A stretch of 27,929 nucleotides of DNA from positions 1 to 27,929 of the forward strand of contig CAXUEX010000020.1 of assembly GCA_964250215.1 (NCBI GenBank). The letters run 5' to 3'. The notes beneath the pieces were generated by a model. That model did no database searches and had not been told where the DNA came from. It saw only the letters and a list, made by a program, of their open reading frames with translations. The translations under genes and the position numbers were made by a program. Origin of the DNA: DAIDJM01 sp964250215. GTDB lineage: Bacteria; Pseudomonadota; Alphaproteobacteria; Acetobacterales; Acetobacteraceae. Below are positions 1-8,010 of the stretch, piece by piece; position 1 is the first letter of the stretch, and the number at the start of each line of letters is the position of its first letter.

Positions 1-455
1 ACCGGCCGCGCCATTTGCAGCACCCCAAGCGGCCGCCGCTGCCGCATGCGGTAATGCAGACCGAGACGCCGCCTTCCGAAATGCAGCGGCCGGTGCAGGA
101 TTTCGCACGCAACGCGCAGCAGGCGCCGGAGAGCCATTCGGCCGAGGCTGCCTATATCGGCCAGCTTCACCGCATCGTTGCGCACAATACGGTGCTGCCC
201 GCCACCGCGGAATATCGTCTGTCGCATCCGTCGGGGGAGACGGAGATCGGCTTCACCCTGGCGCGCAGCGGCGCGCTTTCGGGGGTGCACGTGATCCGCT
301 CCGCCGGTTCTGCCACGCTGGATGCGCAGGCCCTGGCCATCGTTTCCGAACAGCGCTATCCGGCGATGCCGCCCGACGTGTTTCCGAGCCAGGCCGCGCA
401 CGCCTTCAGCGTCCCGGTGAACTTCACCTATACCGGCAACGGCGACGAGCTTTGA
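1..455 (+). CDS. TonB C-terminal domain protein, 5' partial
   Basis: The reading frame is open from the left edge (first full codon at base 3) to the TGA at 453-455, so the true start is probably outside the window; a TTG at 15 and an ATG at 54 are internal candidates. The visible part begins with a proline-rich stretch typical of the TonB periplasmic spanner. It ends in a TonB C-terminal fold of about 90 residues, with features such as IGFTLARSGAL, VIRSAGSATLDAQAL and a final FSVPVNFTY strand. TonB carries energy from an ExbB/ExbD motor to outer-membrane receptors, and an ExbB-type gene follows 22 bases later. The N-terminal membrane anchor cannot be seen. It could instead be a TolA-like or generic energy-transducer homologue. 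Confidence 0.85.
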   Translation, partial: RPRHLQHPKRPPLPHAVMQTETPPSEMQRPVQDFARNAQQAPESHSAEAAYIGQLHRIVAHNTVLPATAEYRLSHPSGETEIGFTLARSGALSGVHVIRSAGSATLDAQALAIVSEQRYPAMPPDVFPSQAAHAFSVPVNFTYTGNGDEL

Positions 456-477
456 CGAACGCCGCAAGGAGACGGGT

Positions 478-1062
478 TTGGATTACGACCGCCTGCATGG
501 CCTGACATTCGACGCGCTCTATGTTTCAATCGGGCTGCTGACGTTCGTGGTGATCGAGCGGCTGCTGTATTTCAGCTATTTGAGCTGGCGTGCCCGGCAC
601 ATCCGCGCCGTGATCGGTGCCGCCGGCTTCGATCCGGTGCACCACATCGGCAATATCGGCGCGCGCGACGTGATCAGCCAGTCGGTTCGGGAATACATCG
701 AATTCCAGCGCCACGAGGCGGTGCCGCGAGCGCAGGTGGACGACCTTTCCAATGCGCTGTTTCTGCAGATCGAAGCGCGGGTGAATGCCCGGCTGTGGGT
801 GCTCGATACGCTCGTGACGGCGGCACCGCTGCTGGGATTGCTGGGCACGATCCTGGGCATTATGCAAACGTTCAACGCGCTGGCGGCCGGAGGCGTTTCC
901 GATCCGGCCGCGGTGAGCCGCGGCATCGGCACGGCGTTGATTGCCACCGCTATCGGGATCGGCACGGCGCTGTATGGGCTGGTGGGTTTGAACCTGCTAT
1001 CGCGCTTCGCCGAGTTCCTCATCGACCGATTCAAGACATTCCTGCTCCGCACCACACTGTGA
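478..1062 (+). CDS. exbB: MotA/TolQ/ExbB-family proton channel protein
   Basis: This 194-residue protein starts at TTG 478, six bases after a strong AAGGAG at 466-471. It has one hydrophobic segment near the N-terminus (about residues 10-33), a cytoplasmic stretch, then two C-terminal membrane segments. The second segment carries the family signature APLLGLLGTILGIMQTF and the third a glycine/alanine-rich IGTALIATAIGIGTALYGL. ExbB forms the inner-membrane proton channel that powers TonB. TonB lies directly upstream and a secreted propeller 11 bases downstream, so one operon is likely. No ExbD gene is visible; it may lie left of the window. TolQ is the alternative, but the TonB neighbour favours ExbB. 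Confidence 0.88.
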   Translation: MDYDRLHGLTFDALYVSIGLLTFVVIERLLYFSYLSWRARHIRAVIGAAGFDPVHHIGNIGARDVISQSVREYIEFQRHEAVPRAQVDDLSNALFLQIEARVNARLWVLDTLVTAAPLLGLLGTILGIMQTFNALAAGGVSDPAAVSRGIGTALIATAIGIGTALYGLVGLNLLSRFAEFLIDRFKTFLLRTTL

Positions 1063-1073
1063 AAGGACAATCC

Positions 1074-2099
1074 ATGCGTATTCTGCCTTGGCGATCCTTG
1101 GCCTTGTCGCTTCTGGCGCTCGCCGCCGGGCCGGTTGCAAACGCCGCCACCTACAAGCTTGCGCGCAGCGTGCCGATCGGCGCGCCGGATGGGTGGGATT
1201 ATCTCAGCTTCGATGCGGCAGGCCATCGTGTGCTGGTGGCGCACAAGACCGAAACCACTGTGCTGGATGCGGCGAGCGGCAAGATTCTCGGCCGGCTCGC
1301 GCCATTGCAAGGTGCGCACGGGCAGGTGGCGTTGCCGGACGGGCGTATCTTTGCCGACAGCGGCGAGACAGGCACGGTCACGATCTTCGACGGCAGCAGC
1401 TACAAGCCGCAGAAGACCGTGCCGGCTGGCGCCGATGCGGACGGCATGGCGTTCGAGCCTGGATCGCGCCGCGTTGCGGTGATGAACGGCGATCCGGGGA
1501 CGGCCACGCTGCTGGATGCGGCAACCGGCGCCACCGTCGCTACCGTGGCGCTCGGCGGATCGCCGGAATCGGCCGCCGCCGGCGGATCCGGCATTTTGTT
1601 CGTGAATATTGTCAGCACGGCGGAGCTCGCGCGCGTCGATGCCGCTTCCGGCAAAGTCACGGCGCACTGGAAGCTCACCGGCTGCGAATCGCCGCATGGA
1701 TTGGCCGTGGATCCCGAAACGAATCTCGCTTTCCCGACCTGCCTGAACGGCAAGATGATGGTGGTGGACGGCAACACCGGCACGGTGCGGCAGGTGCTGC
1801 CGATCGGCCGCGGCACCGACCAGGCGGCGTTCGATCCGGCGCGCCATCGTGTGTTCAGCTCCAACGGCGAGGGCACGCTCTCGGTGTTCGAAGTGAAGGG
1901 CGCGACGGTGCAGAAGCTCGATGAGGTGAAAACCGCGCCGGGCGCCCGGACGATGACTGTGGACCCCGTAAGCGGCCGCGTCTATCTCGTAACGGCGGAA
2001 ATGTCCGGTACGCGGCCGCCCGGGCATGGCGGCCTGGTTCCGAAATTCACCTACAAGCCGGGCACGGTGAAGGTGCTGTTCTTCGACCCGGTTTCTTGA
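1074..2099 (+). CDS. Secreted YncE-like beta-propeller protein
   Basis: The start is ATG 1074, six bases after AAAGGA (1062-1067); the frame is open further upstream, but that part overlaps exbB. The 341-residue product begins with a signal peptide (MRILPWRS, then a leucine/alanine-rich core, cleavage probably after VANA). The mature part is a series of repeated blades with the pattern 'D-x-A-(S/T)-G-x-(V/I)' followed by a strand, for example TVLDAASGKILG, TLLDAATGATVA, ARVDAASGKVTA and MVVDGNTGTVRQ. This is the YncE/YVTN seven-blade propeller family, periplasmic proteins usually of unknown or binding function. It sits between exbB and a secreted phosphatase, suggesting a role with a TonB-dependent uptake system. 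No catalytic residues can be assigned. Confidence 0.85.
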   Translation: MRILPWRSLALSLLALAAGPVANAATYKLARSVPIGAPDGWDYLSFDAAGHRVLVAHKTETTVLDAASGKILGRLAPLQGAHGQVALPDGRIFADSGETGTVTIFDGSSYKPQKTVPAGADADGMAFEPGSRRVAVMNGDPGTATLLDAATGATVATVALGGSPESAAAGGSGILFVNIVSTAELARVDAASGKVTAHWKLTGCESPHGLAVDPETNLAFPTCLNGKMMVVDGNTGTVRQVLPIGRGTDQAAFDPARHRVFSSNGEGTLSVFEVKGATVQKLDEVKTAPGARTMTVDPVSGRVYLVTAEMSGTRPPGHGGLVPKFTYKPGTVKVLFFDPVS

Positions 2100-2127
2100 G
2101 GTTGCATCACGGGTTTTGGGGGTGGGT

Positions 2128-3363
2128 ATGAAACAATACTTGGCGCTGGCTTTGCTGCTGCCCGGTTTGGCCACGGCCGCGCCCGTATTGGAGCGGGTGG
2201 TGATCGTGGCCCGGCACGGTGTGCGCGCACCCACAAAGCCGCCTTCGTCGTTGAACCCGTACGCCGCCCAACCCTGGCCAGAATGGCCCGTGGCGCCCGG
2301 CGAACTCACGCCGCACGGTGCGGCGGGTGTGCGGCGCATGGGCGTTTGGTTGCGCACCCATTACGCGGCTTCCGGCCTGCTGCCGGCAAGCGGCTGCGCT
2401 TCGACAGAACAGGTTTTCGTGTGGGCGGACGGCAAGGATCACCGCACGATGCAGAGCGGCGACGCGGTGTTGGCCGGGCTGGCTCCCGGATGCGATCTGC
2501 GGGCGGCGCACGGGGCCGAGGGCGCGGCCGACGCGATTTTTGCGGCACTCGAAACCGGGAAATGCCCGATTGGCCACGACGAAGCCGCCCGGATTTCGGC
2601 GCGGGTGCAGCAGAAGCTCGCCGAATTGCCGCCGGAATATTCGCCGGCCTTGGCCGAGCTGCGCGACGTTCTCGATCCTGCGGCCACGCGCAAAGCGTGC
2701 GCAAGCGATAGCGGGATATGTTTCGAGACAGCGACTAACCGGCTGGTGGCGAGTGGGGAAGGCGCCAAGGTGAAAGGGCCGTTGGCCACCGGAGCGTCGC
2801 TGGCCGAGGATCTTTCGCTGGAATACGGAGAAGGGATGCAGGGCACAACGCTGGGTTGGGGGCGCCTGGACCTGCCGGCGCTGACGCGAATCATGGTGCT
2901 GCATAATCTCTATTCCGGAATGACACGTCGCGATCCCGGCCTGGCGGGCCACAATGGGGCTTATCTGGCGAACGCGGTGCTGACGGCATTGGAGGCCAAG
3001 CCGGTGCAGCCCAGCCACGCGCCGGCGAGGCTGACGATCTTCCTTGGACACGACACGAACCTTGACAATCTTGCCGGCATTTTCGGGCTGAGCTGGCAGC
3101 TTTCCGGCCAGCCAGATAGCACGCCGCCCGATGGCGAACTGGTTTTCGAATTGATGCGCGATGGCACACGCGAAACCGTGCGTATCCTCGCGCGTTACCA
3201 GAGCGCCGTCCAATTGCGCGATGCCAGCGCGCTCACGCCTACCGATGGGCCGGGCGAAATCGTGCTGACGCCCGGTTATTGCGGTGCCGAAGGCTGCACG
3301 CTGGCGAGTTTGCGCGAGCAGGCGGCGCGCACGATACCGGCGGAATGCATTCCGCATGGCTGA
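2128..3363 (+). CDS. Secreted histidine acid phosphatase, AppA/phytase-like
   Basis: I chose ATG 2128 over TTG 2116 because it gives a clean signal peptide (MKQYLALALLLPGLATA, cleavage before APVLE). The 411-residue product has the branch-2 histidine phosphatase motif RHGVRAPT at 29-36, with nucleophile His30, and the proton-donor motif GHDTN with His308 and Asp309. The stretch from GHDTNLDNLAG to GELVFE closely follows Escherichia coli AppA (HDTN type) rather than glucose-1-phosphatase Agp (HDSN). Such enzymes release phosphate from phytate or other phosphate esters in the periplasm. The last bases overlap the start of gshB by 8 nt, so the two are probably translated together. Substrate is inferred from motif similarity only. 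Confidence 0.9.
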   Translation: MKQYLALALLLPGLATAAPVLERVVIVARHGVRAPTKPPSSLNPYAAQPWPEWPVAPGELTPHGAAGVRRMGVWLRTHYAASGLLPASGCASTEQVFVWADGKDHRTMQSGDAVLAGLAPGCDLRAAHGAEGAADAIFAALETGKCPIGHDEAARISARVQQKLAELPPEYSPALAELRDVLDPAATRKACASDSGICFETATNRLVASGEGAKVKGPLATGASLAEDLSLEYGEGMQGTTLGWGRLDLPALTRIMVLHNLYSGMTRRDPGLAGHNGAYLANAVLTALEAKPVQPSHAPARLTIFLGHDTNLDNLAGIFGLSWQLSGQPDSTPPDGELVFELMRDGTRETVRILARYQSAVQLRDASALTPTDGPGEIVLTPGYCGAEGCTLASLREQAARTIPAECIPHG

Positions 3364-4348
3364 AGGGCTCCGCGTTGCCATCCAAATGGATTCGATGGCG
3401 TCGATCAACATCGAAGGCGACAGCAGCTTTGCGTTGATGTTGGAAGCGCAGGCGCGCGGCCACAAGCTTTGGCACTACGAAGTCACGCGGCTTGCCTTGC
3501 GCGAGGGCGTTGCGGATGGCAGCCGTGTCACGGCAATGGGGCATCCCGTCACGGTGCAGCGCGAGACCGGCAACCACTTCCGATTCGGTCCGGTGGAGAC
3601 GCTTGCGCTGGGTAGCATGCACGTTGTGCTGATGCGCCAGGACCCGCCGTTCGACATGGCCTACATCACCGCGACGCACATACTGGAAATGCTGCCGCCG
3701 CAAGTGCTGGTGGTGAACGATCCGGCGAGCGTGCGCAATGCGCCGGAAAAAATCCTGGTCACGCAATTTCCCGATCTGATGCCGCCCACGCTGATCGCCT
3801 GGGATACGGAAGCCATTCGCGCATTCCGGCGGGAGCATCGCGACATCGTGGTGAAGCCGTTGTTCGGCAATGGCGGGGCCGGCGTGTTCCGCATCCGCGA
3901 GAACGATGAAAACCTGGGCGCGCTGCTGGAAATGCATTTTGCGCGCTCCCGCGAGCCGCTCATGGTGCAGCGCTATGAAGCGGCGGTGCGGGCGGGGGAT
4001 AAGCGGATCATCCTGATCGATGGCGAGCCATGCGGCGCGCTGAACCGGGTGCCGGCGGCGGGCGAGGCACGATCGAACATGCATGTGGGTGGTCGGGCGG
4101 AGAAGGCGCTGCTGACGGTGCGAGACCGGGCAATATGCGCCCGGATCGGGCCGGTGCTGCGGGAGAGGGGACTGTTGTTTGCGGGGATCGACGTGATTGG
4201 GGACTATCTCACCGAAATCAACGTTACATCTCCAACCGGCTTGCAAGAGATTGCACGTTTCGATGGGGTGAACCTGGCAGGAGCGATTTGGGACCGCATC
4301 GAGGCAAAGCGGGGGGCCGTCACTCCCGTTGCAGCAGTCGATCGTTGA
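3356..4348 (+). CDS. gshB: Glutathione synthetase (GshB)
   Basis: GshB joins gamma-glutamylcysteine to glycine with ATP, the last step of glutathione synthesis in the cytoplasm. The ATG at 3356 overlaps the phosphatase stop by 8 nt and gives 330 residues (E. coli GshB 316). The N-terminal domain starts VAIQMDSMASINIEGDSSFALM and includes VVLMRQDPPFD, both close to the family consensus. The ATP-grasp part has VVKPLFGNGGAGVFRI (glycine-rich loop), KRIILIDGEP, and the C-terminal LTEINVTSPTGLQEI metal/ATP site. A frame extending upstream to 3284 lies inside the phosphatase and is not needed. Its place behind a phytase-like gene is unusual, since gshB is more often near housekeeping genes. Its 3' end overlaps the convergent phosphatase-like gene by 29 bp. 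Confidence 0.95.
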   Translation: MAEGLRVAIQMDSMASINIEGDSSFALMLEAQARGHKLWHYEVTRLALREGVADGSRVTAMGHPVTVQRETGNHFRFGPVETLALGSMHVVLMRQDPPFDMAYITATHILEMLPPQVLVVNDPASVRNAPEKILVTQFPDLMPPTLIAWDTEAIRAFRREHRDIVVKPLFGNGGAGVFRIRENDENLGALLEMHFARSREPLMVQRYEAAVRAGDKRIILIDGEPCGALNRVPAAGEARSNMHVGGRAEKALLTVRDRAICARIGPVLRERGLLFAGIDVIGDYLTEINVTSPTGLQEIARFDGVNLAGAIWDRIEAKRGAVTPVAAVDR

Positions 4349-4916
4349 TGAAGCTCGAAAATCCCGCGGGCTTGAAGCTTTGCCGCAGGCCTTCCTCGTC
4401 ATAAAAACTGCGCACCCAGTCCAGGAAAGGCACGCTGCCTTCCGCCTGCGCATACAGCGCGAAGAATGCATCCAGGATCCCCGTGCGCGAACGGTGGAAA
4501 TGGCCAAAGCGCCAGGAAAGCTGCGCTGCCGCCTGGGCTGCCGTTCCGCCCTCGAACAGGATTGCCAAGCCCGCGGCCAGGCCCGCGCGATCGGCGCCGG
4601 ATTTGCAATGCATCAGCGCGGGCGTTTCGAGCTGCCGGTAGATTTCCGCAAAGCGCAGGATGCGGTCGCGGTGCGGCGCGCCGCGGCTTTCGAACGCCAT
4701 GTCGATATGGATCAGTCCGAGACGCAATGCCATCTCGCGCGAAAGCGCATCGCTGCCGCATTCCCGCCGGCCACGCAGATTGATCAGCGTGCGAAGACCG
4801 TAGCGGCGCGTCGCCGCCCGTAGCCGGGCAGGGGTCGGATGATTGGCGCGATACAGCTTGCCCGGAACCACAACCGCCCAATTCGTCCAGACCGTGCGAA
4901 AGATCGCATGGTCCAC
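4320..4916 (-). CDS. Tyrosine / dual-specificity phosphatase-like protein
   Basis: The protein has the Cys-x5-Arg phosphatase loop HCKSGADRAG (Cys104, Arg110 counted from the GTG start used here) and an upstream Asp-containing region. This fits the bacterial DSP/PTP family that removes phosphate from phosphotyrosine, phosphoinositide or similar groups. The start is uncertain. GTG 4916 gives 198 residues, but the frame just upstream (ARSRAAIWANSLL) reads like native coding sequence. The next usual in-frame codons upstream, TTG and ATG (5072), lie about 85-100 bases inside sdhB. The gene is last in the sdh run, 53 bases after sdhB if GTG is right, so it may be co-transcribed with it. Its 3' end overlaps gshB from the opposite strand. 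Function in the cell is not known. Confidence 0.82.
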   Translation of the reverse strand: MDHAIFRTVWTNWAVVVPGKLYRANHPTPARLRAATRRYGLRTLINLRGRRECGSDALSREMALRLGLIHIDMAFESRGAPHRDRILRFAEIYRQLETPALMHCKSGADRAGLAAGLAILFEGGTAAQAAAQLSWRFGHFHRSRTGILDAFFALYAQAEGSVPFLDWVRSFYDEEGLRQSFKPAGFSSFINDRLLQRE

Positions 4917-4969
4917 CAGCAGGCTGTTGGCCCAGATCGCGGCCCGGGAGCGGGCGGGCTTCGGCGCGT

Positions 4970-5752
4970 CTATCCGCGGCGCTCCGAAAGCAGGGTTTTG
5001 ATTTCGCCGATCGCCTGTGCGGGATTGAGGCCTTTCGGACAGGTCTGCGTGCAATTCATGATGGTGTGGCATCGGTAGAGCTTGAACGGGTCTTCCAGCG
5101 CATCCAGCCGCTCGCCGGTGCGTTCGTCGCGGCTGTCGGCGATGAAGCGGTAGGCGTTGAGCAATGTTGCGGGCCCGAGATAGCGGTCGCCGTTCCACCA
5201 GTAGCTCGGGCAGCTCGTGGTGCAGCAATAGCATAGGATGCATTCCCACAAACCGTCCAGCTTGTGCCGCTCCGCCGGCGATTGCAGCCTTTCGCGATCC
5301 GGCGGCACCGGCGTATCGGTCTGCAGCCAGGGTTCGATGCTCTGCAATTGCGCGTAGGCGGTGGAAAGATCGGGCACCAGATCTTTCACCACCGGCATGT
5401 GCGGCAGCGGATAGATGGTGATGGCACCGCTGGCTTCGGCGATCGGGTGGGTGCAGGCCAGCGTGTTGCCGCCATCGATGTTCATGGCGCAACTGCCGCA
5501 GATGCCTTCGCGGCAGGAGCGGCGGAAAGTCAGCGTGGGGTCGATCGCGTTCTTGATGTGAATCAGCGCATCCAGCACCATCGGCCCAGTGCGATCCAGA
5601 TCAATCTCGTAAGTATCCAGCCGGGGGTTGGCGCCGTCGTCGGGGTTCCAGCGATACACACGGAAGGTTTTCGTGCGGGTGGCGCCCGCCTCAGCCTTGT
5701 GCGTGCGGCCGCTGGTGACGCGGCTGTTCTTGGGAAGCGTGATTTCGACCAT
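4970..5752 (-). CDS. sdhB: Succinate dehydrogenase iron-sulfur subunit
   Basis: SdhB passes electrons from the SdhA flavin to quinone in complex II. The 260-residue product has all cluster ligands. The [2Fe-2S] site is Cys80, 85, 88 and 100 (CREGICGSC ... C). The [4Fe-4S] site is Cys171, 174, 177 and 238. The [3Fe-4S] site is Cys181, 228 and 234, in CILCYCCTTSCPSYWWN and CHTIMNCTQTCPKGLNP. The YCC in place of the more common ACC is a mild variation. The ATG at 5752 lies 19 bases after the sdhA stop. The N-terminus carries about 20 extra residues before the ferredoxin domain, as is common in alphaproteobacteria. Confidence 0.97.
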   Translation of the reverse strand: MVEITLPKNSRVTSGRTHKAEAGATRTKTFRVYRWNPDDGANPRLDTYEIDLDRTGPMVLDALIHIKNAIDPTLTFRRSCREGICGSCAMNIDGGNTLACTHPIAEASGAITIYPLPHMPVVKDLVPDLSTAYAQLQSIEPWLQTDTPVPPDRERLQSPAERHKLDGLWECILCYCCTTSCPSYWWNGDRYLGPATLLNAYRFIADSRDERTGERLDALEDPFKLYRCHTIMNCTQTCPKGLNPAQAIGEIKTLLSERRG

Positions 5753-5771
5753 GCGGCGTTCTTTCAGAGCG

Positions 5772-7583
5772 TCAATACACGCGCTTCCGGGGCGGAATAA
5801 CGCTCACCTCGTTGGTCAGCGTCTGCATCCGCACCGGGCGATAGGCCAGCGCCACGCTGCCATCGTCGCCCACCCAGGCAAGCGTGTGCTTCATCCAGTT
5901 CGCGTCGTCGCGATCGGGGAAATCATCGTGCGCCTGGGCGCCGCGGCTTTCCTGCCGTGCCTCCGCGCTGGCCATGGTGGCCGCCGCGTTGCGCACCAGG
6001 TTCTGCAGCTCCAGCGCTTCAACCAGATCGGTGTTCCAGATCAGGCTTTGATCGGTCACTTTCATGTCCGGCAGCGCCGACCAAAGATCGGACATTTTGC
6101 CGACGCCCTCCGCAAGCGAGGCGCTGTTACGGAACACGGCCGCGTGCTGCTGCATGTTCCGTTGCATGGTGGCGCGCAGCGCCGCAACCGGCGTGCCTCC
6201 ATTGGCGTGCCGCGTCCAATCGAAACGCGCCAGGCTGGCATCGCCCGCGCCCGGCGGCAGCGGCGGCAGCGTCGCGCCCGGTTGCACAATCTCCGCGGCA
6301 CGTCGCCCCGCCGCACGGCCGAACACCAGCAAATCCAGCAGCGAATTCGTGCCCAGCCGGTTCGCACCATGCACCGAAACGCAGGCCGCCTCGCCCACGG
6401 CCATCAGCCCGGGCACGATGGCATCCGGATCGCGCTCGGTGGGATGCAAAACTTCGCCATGATAATTCGTGGGAATGCCACCCATGTTGTAATGCACGGT
6501 GGGCAGCACCGGGATCGGCTGCTTCGTCACGTCCACGCCAGCGAAGATGCGCGCGGTTTCGGAAATGCCGGGCAGCCGTTCGTGCAGCAGTTCGGCGCCG
6601 AGATGTTCCAGATGCAGCAGGATGTGGTCGCGGTGCGGCCCCACGCCGCGGCCCTCGTTGATTTCGATGGTCATGGAGCGGCTCACTACGTCGCGGGAGG
6701 CGAGGTCTTTCGCATTCGGCGCGTACCGCTCCATGAAGCGCTCGCCTTCGGAATTGGTGAGATAGCCGCCTTCGCCGCGCGCGCCTTCGGTGATCAGGCA
6801 GCCGGCGGGGAAAATGCCGGTGGGATGGAATTGCACGAATTCCATGTCCTGCGCCGGCAGCCCGGCGCGCAGCACCATGCCGCCGCCATCGCCGGTGCAG
6901 GTGTGCGCGCTGGTGCAGCTTTGATAGGCACGGCCGTAGCCGCCGGTGGCCAGGATCACGAGCTGAGCGCGGAAACGATGGATGGTGCCATCGTCCAGGC
7001 ACCAGGCCGTAACGCCGCGGCAGGCGCCTTCGTCGTCCATGATCAGGTCGAGCGCGAAATACTCGATAAAAAACTCCACGTCGTGCTTTAGGCATTGCTG
7101 ATACAGCGTGTGCAGCATCGCGTGCCCGGTGCGGTCGGCCGCGGCGCAGGCGCGCATTGCCGGTTCCTGCCCGAAATTCTTCATGTGGCCGCCGAACGGG
7201 CGCTGATAGATCTTGCCCTCCTCGGTGCGGCTGAACGGCATGCCAAAATGTTCCAGCTCGTAAACGGCCGGCATCGCCTCGCGGCACATGTATTCGATCG
7301 CATCCTGATCGCCGAGCCAGTCCGACCCCTTTACGGTATCGTACATGTGCCAGCGCCAATCGTCCTCGCCCATGTTGCCCAGCGCTGCGCCGATGCCGCC
7401 CTGGGCCGCCACCGTGTGGCTGCGGGTGGGAAAAACCTTGGTGATGCACGCGGTTTTCAGTCCCGCCGCGCCGGTGCCCAGCGTGGCGCGCAGGCCGGAG
7501 CCGCCGGCGCCCACCACCACCACGTCGTAAGCGTGATCGATAATCGTGTAGGCGCCGTTGCTGGGTTTGCCGATCGCGTTCAT
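5772..7583 (-). CDS. sdhA: Succinate dehydrogenase flavoprotein subunit
   Basis: SdhA oxidises succinate to fumarate at a covalently bound FAD. I chose ATG 7583 (603 residues), with a weak GGA 7 bases upstream, over an in-frame GTG at 7625 next to the sdhD stop. The dinucleotide-binding motif GAGGSG is at 25-30. The FAD-attaching histidine is His56 in FPTRSHTVAAQGG. Other family signatures are FVQFHPTGIF, the catalytic-arginine segment LITEGARGEGG and HGANRLGTNSLLDL near the C-terminal third. The C-terminus ends VIPPRKRVY, matching the typical PP-x-RxY tail. The gene lies 46 bases after sdhD and 19 before sdhB in one operon. Confidence 0.97.
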   Translation of the reverse strand: MNAIGKPSNGAYTIIDHAYDVVVVGAGGSGLRATLGTGAAGLKTACITKVFPTRSHTVAAQGGIGAALGNMGEDDWRWHMYDTVKGSDWLGDQDAIEYMCREAMPAVYELEHFGMPFSRTEEGKIYQRPFGGHMKNFGQEPAMRACAAADRTGHAMLHTLYQQCLKHDVEFFIEYFALDLIMDDEGACRGVTAWCLDDGTIHRFRAQLVILATGGYGRAYQSCTSAHTCTGDGGGMVLRAGLPAQDMEFVQFHPTGIFPAGCLITEGARGEGGYLTNSEGERFMERYAPNAKDLASRDVVSRSMTIEINEGRGVGPHRDHILLHLEHLGAELLHERLPGISETARIFAGVDVTKQPIPVLPTVHYNMGGIPTNYHGEVLHPTERDPDAIVPGLMAVGEAACVSVHGANRLGTNSLLDLLVFGRAAGRRAAEIVQPGATLPPLPPGAGDASLARFDWTRHANGGTPVAALRATMQRNMQQHAAVFRNSASLAEGVGKMSDLWSALPDMKVTDQSLIWNTDLVEALELQNLVRNAAATMASAEARQESRGAQAHDDFPDRDDANWMKHTLAWVGDDGSVALAYRPVRMQTLTNEVSVIPPRKRVY

Positions 7584-7629
7584 GCCGATTCCAAAGCGAA
7601 AATCCGTCGGGGTCCGGCCCCGCACGGCG

Positions 7630-8010
7630 TTACTTGACCGCGAGCTTCAGCACCGCGATCGCCGCCATCAGGCCGAACAGCAGCGCCGCGCCGCGCGTGA
7701 GTAAAAGACAAGCCGCGAGCCGGGCTCTGTGGTGGATGTAATCCTCATACACCACCTGCAAACCCAGAACGGCGTGCTGGAAACCGAGATAAACCAGCGC
7801 CAGCAGCAGCGCCGCATTCCAGGGATGCCCCACCCACGCCGCCACCACGGGCTGGTCTGTGCCCAGCAGCGACAGCACGGAAACGATGAACCAGATCGAA
7901 AGCGGCACCAGGGCCAGGCCGGAAATTCGTTCGGCCTGCCAATGGCCCACGCCGGATTTCGCGGCGCCCAGGCCGCGCACCCGCCCCAGCGCGCTGCGCA
8001 TCGGAGGCAT
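7630..8010 (-). CDS. sdhD: Succinate dehydrogenase membrane anchor subunit D
   Basis: The 126-residue product is the smaller membrane anchor of complex II, with three hydrophobic segments (about residues 31-50, 65-86 and 98-123). It has the typical SdhD opening LGAAKSGVGHWQAERISGLALVPL and the motif FQHAVLGLQVVYEDYIHH, where His79 is the expected haem b ligand and Asp90-Tyr91 lie near the quinone site. The ATG at 8010 shares one base with the sdhC stop (TGATG), so the two anchors are translationally coupled. The longer open frame upstream is a shadow of sdhC. Confidence 0.95.
   Translation of the reverse strand: MPPMRSALGRVRGLGAAKSGVGHWQAERISGLALVPLSIWFIVSVLSLLGTDQPVVAAWVGHPWNAALLLALVYLGFQHAVLGLQVVYEDYIHHRARLAACLLLTRGAALLFGLMAAIAVLKLAVK

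Noticed and set aside
1074..2099. Beta-propeller phytase
   Set aside because: The blades follow the YncE/YVTN pattern, and the calcium-binding acidic residues of beta-propeller phytases are not evident. The neighbouring AppA-like enzyme is the phytase candidate.
576..2357. Long minus-strand open frame of 593 codons
   Set aside because: It lies antisense to ExbB and the propeller gene, which have family matches and ribosome-binding sites. It is a high-GC shadow rich in Arg/Ala/His.
2107..4507. Two long minus-strand open frames under the phosphatase and gshB
   Set aside because: Antisense shadows of secure genes with no recognisable domain or proper start.
5628..7091. Plus-strand open frame of 487 codons opposite sdhA and sdhB
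   Set aside because: Opposes sdhA and sdhB, whose motifs are complete; the composition (His/Arg/Gly-rich) is typical of a shadow.
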